From Ceratodon purpureus (taxonomy: Eukaryota; Streptophyta; Bryopsida; Pseudoditrichales; Ditrichaceae), in NCBI GenBank assembly GCA_014871385.1, contig CM026423.1, forward strand, positions 18,403,690 to 18,467,689: 64,000 nucleotides of DNA, given 5' to 3'. Every line of letters starts with the position of its first letter. Position 1 is the stretch's first letter. The notes beneath the pieces were generated by a model. That model searched no databases, was not told the origin of the DNA, and worked only from the letters and a program-made list of their open reading frames with translations. Shown here in pieces: positions 56,401 to 64,000 of the stretch. The translations under genes were made by a program, and so were the position numbers.

Positions 56401-57525
56401 GCTAAGGATATCGAGGAAGAAGCTGATGGTGGTGACTTCGTGCTTTTCAAGGATTGGTGGGGCGTCAATGTCCTCGGCCTCACTTCTCCTTCGAACCCCG
56501 AGAACTTGGTAATTTCCCTAAACATACCCTTCTCTTTACTTACTGATAACCCTTCCGCTTGATTCTATTCACTACTTTTGCTTGACTGCGGACTATGCGG
56601 TTCTAGATTCGCGTCTACGTTCGTAGTGGCAGTACTTTCTCCTTCCAGACAAAGAAATCCGAGTTGATACATGGGGTCCTCAACATTACCGAGAGTGATG
56701 CCATTTTCAACTTCACCGATGTGGAAACGCAGCTCATGAATGGGGAGGTGCCGTGGAGAGGCCCAAGGGAGAAAGCCCCTGAGATGATACAGGGCATAAT
56801 TGAGGAGCTGTCAAAGCCCGGCGACATAGTCCTTGATTGGAATGCTGGGACAGGTAACTCTTCTTACATATCTCTGCTTAATTATTCCTCTCATTTTTTC
56901 CACAGTTTCTCATTTCTTTGTTTCTCTCCGAGTTTCAGGGGCCTCCATCAAGGCTTCCCAAGCTATTGGTCGTCACATTCTTGCTTTTGAGGAGGACAAA
57001 GCCATATTCAACGCCCTTCTCAAACCGTGCATGGCTAGACCATCCGCCATAGGCCCTCCTAAACATCCAAGGCCGGCAGCAGCAGGCGAAGCGCCTTCAA
57101 AGAGAGCAAGACCTGATAAGTGGTGTAAGTCTTCTATTCTTTGTTCAAATTATCCAAGCATTACTTCTCTTTCCAGCTCTACGTACTCGATCTAACCACA
57201 ATCGGTTCTCTATTGCAGAGTAGTTTCAGCAACACCGCCACGTGGGCCAAGAGCAGTGTCCACTCCATCGTGGCGTCTTCATTCCAGCCCGATTCAGCCT
57301 TTCATACTTCCGGACTACGCAGAGGACTTAGCACAGGCGTTTCAATCTGGAGCCCTTACATATGTTCCTAGTCGGCCAACTACTTTTGATCCCAGGGCCC
57401 TTCTATTCGTCGATGACGAGGCGGTAGAAGGAGATTCAGAGTCATCTAGTTCTGAGAGTGGAAGTAGCGATGGTAGCATGTTCTCAGTTAGAAGGAGGCT
57501 TTGGTCTATTGTTGTTTTCATTTGA
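53472..57525 (+). CDS. Long gene copy 3, 3' module: ParB-like + N6/N4 DNA methyltransferase-like protein (ten exons)
   Basis: Exons: 53472–54064, 54156–54351, 54464–54661, 54755–54970, 55061–55302, 55393–56068, 56155–56508, 56607–56853, 56939–57124, 57221–57525; 3,213 bp in total, 1,070 residues, no internal stop. Splice positions and phases equal copy 2. ParB-like region: KVRPVGEMG at residues 67–75 and GNHRLSAW at 150–157. Methyltransferase region: DLIIADIPENL at about 729–739 and PGDIVLDWNAGTGASIKAS then GRHILAFEED at about 896–925. The order of catalytic motif before SAM motif is that of the beta class. Five of the ten exons differ markedly from copy 2, yet the frame is kept in both, which argues for past selection. 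Likely nuclear; substrate and activity unknown. Confidence 0.77.
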
Positions 57526-58000
57526 TTTGATTTGATTTAATTGGAGTTCATTGCGTAATCCTTTGTCTACTCTACTACCCTAAACCTAAACTTGTTATGA
57601 TTCTCATTTCCAAATCGTCTCCTTGTGTGTAGAAGATGAAATGTCACAATTGTAATGCTCAAAATATAATATGAAGAATGAAATGTTACAAAAGAAATGC
57701 TCAAAATTTAAATTGCGCTGTAATTTATATTTTAATCTTTCAAAATCCCACATTTCCATAGCCATGTTACCTATTCTTGACTTGGTGTACATCTTGGTTT
57801 CTGCTACTCCATTATTGTACACAAACTCTGAAATATTCCACGAACTTTTAAGACCATTTCTTTTAGTTGGTTTCGAGTTGTCTTATTCCTAGAATCGTCT
57901 ATGTTATCTAAAACCATCATGCTGGAACACTCGTATCTAGATTCAATAAGGGACCAAATCTAAAGGATTGTATTCGAACACCCCGCTAGACTTCACAATA
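57526..58000. other. 3' spacer between the long gene and gene C, copy 3
   Basis: Nearly identical to 40967–41420 in copy 2 apart from a short extra segment near 57890–57960. No coding sequence is supported. Confidence 0.5.
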
Positions 58001-58372
58001 CTAATCCTTCGGAGGATATACAATCCAACTCTTGTCGATATCAAACCAGCAAGTTTTGCCATCCGATATGATCACTTCGGGCAGCTGAACAACTGGATTC
58101 TCATCGACGTTCGATAGCAAGGGATACGGGATTAGGGACAACTCCATAATACGGAGAAGCTCATTGGTACAAAGCACTGTCCAACGCCATTCACCTTCAC
58201 CAACATGGAGGCTTCCGATGTGCCTAAACGGTGGCAGGTCCATGCCTCGTTCCCTGGCGCGCTCCACCTCCAACAGCCAGGGCCGCAGCTCTTGATAACT
58301 CGCCGGTGCCTTTGGGGGCAAACCTACAGCCCCTCTCGTCCTCCTCGATCTCGCATTACACACCTTCGGCAT
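58001..58372 (-). CDS. MULE gene C, copy 3
   Basis: 123 residues from ATG (MPKVCNARSRRTR), differing from copy 2 at only a few residues. No frameshift. Same position and orientation relative to the right end. Function unknown. Confidence 0.5.
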   Translation of the reverse strand: MPKVCNARSRRTRGAVGLPPKAPASYQELRPWLLEVERARERGMDLPPFRHIGSLHVGEGEWRWTVLCTNELLRIMELSLIPYPLLSNVDENPVVQLPEVIISDGKTCWFDIDKSWIVYPPKD

Positions 58373-58824
58373 CGCGCAACACACTAAATTGTCGTAGTCT
58401 TAAAACGTTCCACGCAAGCCTAGAGATTGACCCCCCCGAACTCCATCGCTACCTTCGCATACAGCACAGAATGCCAAGGACTGTGTCACTATCCTAATAC
58501 GCCACCTAGAAACAAGCTAAAGAAACCAAGAGTGACCTCCTTCTCTGGAACCCAGCTTACCAAGTGCTATTTCATGATGAAAATCTCCCACTTGTATCAC
58601 TCAAATGAAGATGCTTCGCTGCCTAGGAAGAGAGAGTAATCTTCGATGAAGACAAGGACTCTGACAAGGTATATCTTGGTTTCAGCAGTTAAGATATTAT
58701 ACACGAATTTTGAAATATTCCAAGAAGTATTCAAACCTTGCCTCCTTTATGTTCTCTGAAAGTTGTTTTTTTCCTTGTGCATTTACATAATCCTATGAAA
58801 GAATTATTTGTTTGATCTAAAACT

Positions 58825-59135
58825 GAACGCATGGTCATTGTATCCTACCTAAACTCATGACAAATCTAACAAAATATATGCATGACGTCATCATGACATC
58901 AGCCCTAATTTGTATCTTAGAGAACAAACGTGATAAATTCTTACCAGAGATAACCCTGATCTCCACGGTAATATACTCTTTTCCTAATAATAGTGTCAAA
59001 ATCAAGCCTTAATTTAGTAATTTTCCACGGTTATAGGGTCTACTTTGCTTTTGAAAATTTTGCTAATTGTCAATTCTGTGCTCTCCATTCTGTGCTCTTC
59101 GCTCTACGCTCTCCGCTCACATACAAACTTTCCCC
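58825..59135 (+). repeat. Right end of MULE copy 3
   Basis: Ends in clustered GCTCTCC motifs and CGCTCACATACAAACTTTCCCC-type sequence. The sequence after it (GTCGAGGG…) belongs to the intron before the next methyltransferase-gene fragment. Confidence 0.85.
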
Positions 59136-59335
59136 GTCGAGGGTGTGTTTTACTTGTGACTAAACCTGATGGAAGAGGGTGTGATTTACTGATGACATAT
59201 TTTCCGTTCCGCTGACTCAATTTCTCCACATGACCACCTCTACGAGTCTACGCATTCTTCTCCATGAGCTGTTTAATCTGTTATCTTTTATTTGCTATAA
59301 GCTAATTGGTTTATTGTGTGTTGGGTCCTGCAAAG

Positions 59336-62300
59336 GTATTTCAAATACGAGCTCTTAGCGAAGCAAGCAATTTCAAAAGAAAACCTTCCTGTATTTCTTG
59401 CAGCATGGGTCGATCGATCGAACCCAGCATGCATGTTCTCCGCATTGCAACAGCGGACATGGACGACTTCGCACCTTACCGCAGGTGCATGGTACTTGGA
59501 CTGTGTGCCAAGCTTTACTCCATCGTTTGAGATCGAGCTCTGGAAGTCGAGGGACGCCATTGGGGAGTCTGGTATAGAAATGGTTGATCTTATTGGAATA
59601 GAAGACGAAAATGAGAGAGCGAAGGCGCTGAAGAGAAGGGTCGAAGAAGACCGTAAGAAGGCCCAGAAAGTGAGAGAAGCGGAGCAGAAGGTGGAGCAGA
59701 ACAAGCTTGAGAAGCAACAGAAGGCACAAGAGAAAACAGCGAAAAAATGCAAGATGAAGGTCACTACCCCGGGTCAGGAGGATATAGAGAGTCCGACTAA
59801 TGATTCCGGGCAGAGAGAGCATACGGCCTCGAGGAATAGAAAAAGGAGAACAACCTATGATGAACTTAACCAGCTTCTCGAATTTTACAATACCGGGGAC
59901 TGAGGGAAAAATGAAGAAATGATCCTGAACTCATTCCTCGACGATGTTCTAGCAGGCAAAGATGATGACTACACACCAACGTACCTGGAAATCAAGGATT
60001 TCCAACTTAAGGTAAAGCAGCTCACATCTCTTTGATTCGAGTCATGCTTGAAATGGCAGCAGAGGTGACTCCACTTTGAAATCAGTCGGTCAATTCACTT
60101 CATCAATTTATTATTAGCCTAGGTTTCAGCACCTAGTTAGTCCTTTTCGAGAGAATGATATCCGTGTAATTTTAACTCATACCATGGTGGGTCAGAACCA
60201 TGGGCACTGTGGCGCGACCCGAACAGTCACATACACATCTCTAAGAATCAAGACTGACTGGGCCTTTGTGTGTTCAATTTATTTGTAATTTTCAGTTTCT
60301 AATGTCTGTCTAGCTCTGCTCCGTAGCAACCGTAGTCGAAGAAGTCTTACTTGGGTGCCGACTTTGGAATGGTGTCTAATTGGCCTTTTTTACATGTAGT
60401 GTTCTGTGACTTTTAATGGTGACCGTGATGTCTACTTAGCCCTTATGTGCATTGAGTTTAATTATACTATTGCCTTTCCATTGTCTGTACTGCTCTGCTG
60501 TAGTGTCATAGAATACCTGCTCGGTCGCGGATGCTATGACCTTTGCATTTGTCCAGCTGAAGCTTTGTCCTTGTGCTTAAAGGGGAGCTCATGTGTATCG
60601 ACTTATTAGTTGCGGATGTGACTAGGACCTCACCCTATTGAGAGGCCTCCAGAATTTGAGTTATTATGCTGCGTATAATTGACTTCATTCTATTTACTTT
60701 ATGTGCAGGTTACTGAAGGGAGAGCCCTGCATTTGAAGGGAGATCAAGTGAGTCACCCGTTCGTTGACCTCATCATTGCTGACTTAATAGAGAACCTCCC
60801 TGTCCCAGGCGTCTCAGACCCTCCTAGATCCATCCCCGCTTGGAATGAGGGAGCTTCTGATTGGTTGCAGAGCATTTTGCTGAGAATCACCTGCACCATG
60901 ACGGGGCGATGATACTTTTTCATCCTTTTTGTGCAACAACGAAATCTGAAATTCTAGGTTACTGTGACGTGTATGGAATGAAAGTCCGCAAGGAATGGTG
61001 GGCAATGAACCGACTCCACCTGACATCACCCTTGGATCAATCCGTTACTGTAAGTTGTAGCTAAACATTACTCCCCTTGTTTTGTTTCGTAGTCACCCCG
61101 GTTTTGCATATTTTCTCTCCAGATAACCATTGAGAATCAGCTTAAACTTATTCTTGTAGCCAAGGACCACGAGCCTGTCTGGATAACTTAGTGATACTAG
61201 CACTCTCCTTGCAGTACCAAGTGGTCACGGCCTAGGCGGACAGCCATGGAGAAAAAGCCATTCAAAGGAGCGTTTTCAGAATTAAACTTCTCATCTCTTG
61301 AGCAGTCTATCATCATTGCTTGGGCTCTATTAGAGTTCGAAATCCCTCCATCTAAATGCAATCACAGAGTCCTGATAAATTATTACTAACTTAGTGTTTC
61401 AAATTGGGATGCAGACACTCCGGTTTGGAATTATCCTGGCAGTGAAGAGTGGATTTCCTGCATCAAAGTTTGCTTTCAGGCCTGTGCCCAAGCTGCTTAG
61501 CCACCACGGTGTAAACGTGGGCCGTGATGACTGCCTACAGAACATTGTTCTGCCCGAGAACCAGATGTGTGATGGTCAGAGGCCATGGATAGGCCCCCGG
61601 GAGAAATCGGTGGTACTCATGGAAATGTTGATTGAAGCTGCATCAGATCTGGGCAACGTCATATTAGACTGTACGACAGCAACTGGTCAGTTTCCTGTAC
61701 CGAAAAAATCTTTGTACTCTATGTTGCACTACCTCTCCTATTTGTCCACGAACACTATTACCACTAATAATATAAATTCATTGGGTTGTGTTTCAGGTTC
61801 ATCAATCCATGCCTGCCGCAACATTGACCGCCACATTGTGGCCTTGGAGGCCGATGCAGCCATTTTCAAGGCTTTGTTAGAACCATTAATTCGGAATACT
61901 TCGGTCCGTGAGGGCAGCACCGCACAGCATGTCATCTCTGAGGATCCTGAGGGAGAAGTTCCTGTCATGAAGATCGTGAAGAGATCTCGATTCAAGAAGT
62001 GAGTTTAGACTCTTTTTCTCTAGTGTTACCTCTCATATACACGCATTCAATGTAAAGTGGATTTATAAACAACTTGCCATTTACATTTGCAGATGCAATA
62101 ACATGAGGTCTCCCGTGCATCGTTCTTTTTTTCTGATCCTAATTTCCACCCGAGCCCTCCACAGTCTTGGAATCTTCCATCTTATGCAAACGATGGAGCT
62201 ATCCAACTAGCTCGTGGTTCGTACCATTACTTTAGATCTAAAAATGCACCAAGTAGATGGCTGGAGTTTCTTGATATTGAAGCCGATGAGTCAGACGACC

Positions 62301-62419
62301 ATCTCTCAGATATTAGCCCCTCCTCAATCACTCTATCGTCCTCTGATCAGTCCAACCTTGAAGAAGAGCGCCGTCTAGAACGCTCTGTCAATACTTTGGA
62401 GGACACTTTGGAAATGTGA
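59336..62419 (+). pseudogene. Fourth, divergent copy of the methyltransferase gene, 3' half only
   Basis: Counterparts of the last five exons: 59336–60011 (starts YFKYELLAKQAI, Glu/Lys-rich coiled coil, in-frame TGA at 59901), 60709–61049 (DLIIADLIENLPVPG; frameshift near 60860), 61415–61685 (PWIGPREKS, NVILDCTTATG), 61797–about 61999 (RHIVALEADAAIFKALLEP) and about 62093–62419 (SYANDGAIQLARGS, acidic Ser-rich tail; frame disturbed near a T run at 62130). Splice positions match copies 2 and 3, but sequence identity is low, so it is an older paralogue. The exons for the ParB-like part are absent; MULE copy 3 ends about 200 bp upstream. It shows which methyltransferase residues are retained over longer divergence. 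Confidence 0.78.
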
Positions 62420-62763
62420 GTTAGGGTCGTAAGCGAGTTGATAGAGAACTCGCATGTACTGAAGGGCTTAGCCAAAGCTCTGTATATGAATTCCCTTAAT
62501 TCCCGGTTGCATTATCTATTTTTTGTTCTTTTCTCCATTCCATCCATTATCTGCATATATCCCTTCCACTCCAAATGTCCATTTTCATTCTCATCCCCCC
62601 TCCCCCCTCATTTTTTCTTTTTACCATTCCCTTTTTTATTTCTTGTTCATTCCTTCTTCTCGAATCTTTCTTCTTCATTAACATCCCATTTTTTTGTTGC
62701 TTCTATTTCCATCCGCACTTTTCCTTTTCTTAAACATATGCTTTATTTTCTTTTTAGGTTTTG
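62420..62763. other. Pyrimidine-rich spacer, no gene
   Basis: C/T-rich DNA with no supported coding sequence, leading into the 178-bp tandem repeat. Confidence 0.4.
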
Positions 62764-63236
62764 GCACTCCACCCCCTATTTTCATTCATCTTTTCCTCTC
62801 CCACTCTACACTGTCATTCCCATCGCCGTTATCATTTTCTTATTTTTATTTTTCTATATTTTTATTTTTTTTCATTGATGCCTTCCATCCGCTCCGTTCC
62901 TCTTGATTAACTTCTCCTTTGTCCTTTTTATTTGCTTTTGCATTCCATCCCCTATTTTCATTCGTCTTTTCCACTCCCACTATCCACTCTCATTCTCATC
63001 CCCGTTATCATTTTTTTTTTTTTTTCATTTTTTTTTTTTTTTTTTTTTTTCCATTTATGCCTTCCATCCGCTCTGTTCCTCTTCATTAACTTCTCCTTTG
63101 TCCTTTTTATTTGCATTTGCATTCCATCCCCTATTTTCATTCGTCTTTTCCACTCCCACTCTACACTGTCATTCCCATCCCGGTTATCATTTTTTTTTTC
63201 TTTTACGGTTTTTTTTTAATATTTTTCATTTATTCC
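62764..63236. repeat. Pyrimidine-rich tandem repeat of about 178 bp
   Basis: About 2.7 units beginning near CACTCCACCCCCTATTTTCA, each with CCACTCTACACTGTCATTCC and a long T run. The T runs vary in length. Open frames across it are low-complexity artefacts. Confidence 0.8.
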
Positions 63237-64000
63237 CTTTTCATTCGAACATGAAATGCGTAATTGCATTCATAAGCTCATCATGTGAGCAAACATTATG
63301 CCCATAGTGGCCATCCACAGGACTCTGCTCGGCCCCGACCACTCTTGCATTCTTAAAGTCCTCATTACAGCTCACACAATATCCACACGTTTTGGCCAAG
63401 GGAGTCTGCTCGGCCCCAACTTGTGGTGAATATCATACTTAATCTCGTCATGCGAGCTCACATGAGGGGGATCAATATGTACAAGTGCTTCACAACTTTG
63501 TTCGAAACACGTCAGCCCAGGGGTTGGCATCCCCTAAACCGCTTTTCTTTTCAGAGTTGATTCTCCCTTATAATGCATTACTCTTATTGGAACTCTCAAG
63601 GTTCCAGTTCCATATTAAGATTCTGTAATCTACCCCACTCTTTACGTTACATTTTTTTAATCTACCTTTCTAGTCATATATATCCTTTTGAAATTTACAG
63701 ATTTCTGGGTCCCAGTCCTTATCTTAATCACCACAAAATCCAGGCCTCCCACCCTCTATAGAACTTATACAACCTTGCTCCGGAATTTTACTCTATGCTT
63801 CTCTTTTCTTTCTTTCATGCTTATTCTTTTTTTTAGTTCTTTTTCCTTTCTTTCGTAAATGTTATAAAACTTATTCCATTTCTTTCTTAAATTGTTTGTC
63901 TCTTCATGCTTATTTATTTTTTATTTTAATTCCCTTTCTTTTTTATATTAAATGGTATACGACTTATTTGTTTTTTTTTTTGGGAGACGAAACCCACTAA
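63237..64000. other. AT-rich sequence, nothing recognised
   Basis: I see two loosely similar stretches (CATAAGCTCATCATGTGAGC near 63270 and CTCGTCATGCGAGCTCACAT near 63445) and no gene or clear element boundary. Confidence 0.4.

Larger units (their letters stand above)
50132..59135 (+). mobile_element. MULE copy 3, lacking transposase, gene B and left end
   Basis: Homology to copy 2 begins in the transposase 5' UTR (AAAGTGAGAGGAATG motif near 50165, compare 30660) and continues through the long gene and gene C to the right end at 59135. Thus it retains exactly the long gene's promoter, gene C and the right terminus. It cannot move without transposase supplied in trans and, as far as seen, without a proper left end. 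Confidence 0.82.

Noticed and set aside
62438..63307. Phe/Ser/Pro-rich ORFs in the pyrimidine-rich region
   Set aside because: Low-complexity translation of the 178-bp tandem repeat and T runs.
1..64000. Bacterial or phage origin for the ParB–methyltransferase region
   Set aside because: The gene is cut by many GT–AG introns with consistent phases and lies inside plant-type transposons; only an ancient prokaryotic source is possible.

Overview
The window looks like nuclear DNA of a land plant. Coding exons are split by GT–AG introns, Ty3/gypsy retrotransposons and a Mutator-like (MULE) transposase are present, and much of the DNA is AT-rich repeat. The gypsy Pol resembles bryophyte, lycophyte or fern elements as I remember them, so a non-seed plant is my guess, with low confidence. 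I see no rRNA, tRNA or ordinary housekeeping gene; almost everything is mobile-element DNA.

The core is a repeated family of very large MULE-type transposons with four genes: B (small protein ending in an RVxF-like motif), a transposase (zinc-binding N-terminus, DDE region, C-terminal SWIM finger), a long multi-exon gene divergent from the transposase, and C (small antisense ORF near the right end). The long gene's 5' module encodes a basic/acidic protein with tandem YMPTSPV heptads resembling the RNA polymerase II CTD. Its 3' module encodes a ParB-like domain followed by a permuted (beta-class) N6/N4 DNA methyltransferase-like domain with an altered DPPY motif. A methyltransferase carried by a plant DNA transposon is the most unusual thing here.

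Layout: 1–10664 is MULE copy 1, inverted and cut by the window start, with an intact transposase. 10665–15294 is a partial plus-strand gypsy element. 15295–46259 is a minus-strand gypsy element with both LTRs. It is split by MULE copy 2 (about 25229–42562), which is bounded by inverted termini and a 10-bp direct repeat. 46260–49817 holds a separate gag/accessory-like gene. 49818–50131 is a lone MULE right end. 50132–59135 is MULE copy 3, lacking transposase and gene B but keeping an open methyltransferase module. 59336–62419 is a fourth, decayed copy of the 3' half of the methyltransferase gene. 62420–64000 is AT- and pyrimidine-rich repeat.

The three MULE copies carry unrelated-looking tandem hairpin arrays in the same intron (intron 2 of the long gene). 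In copies 2 and 3 all ten 3' exons join in frame, giving proteins of 1,046 and 1,070 residues, although their exons 1–2 carry frameshifts. That contrast suggests the ParB–methyltransferase part has been under constraint.
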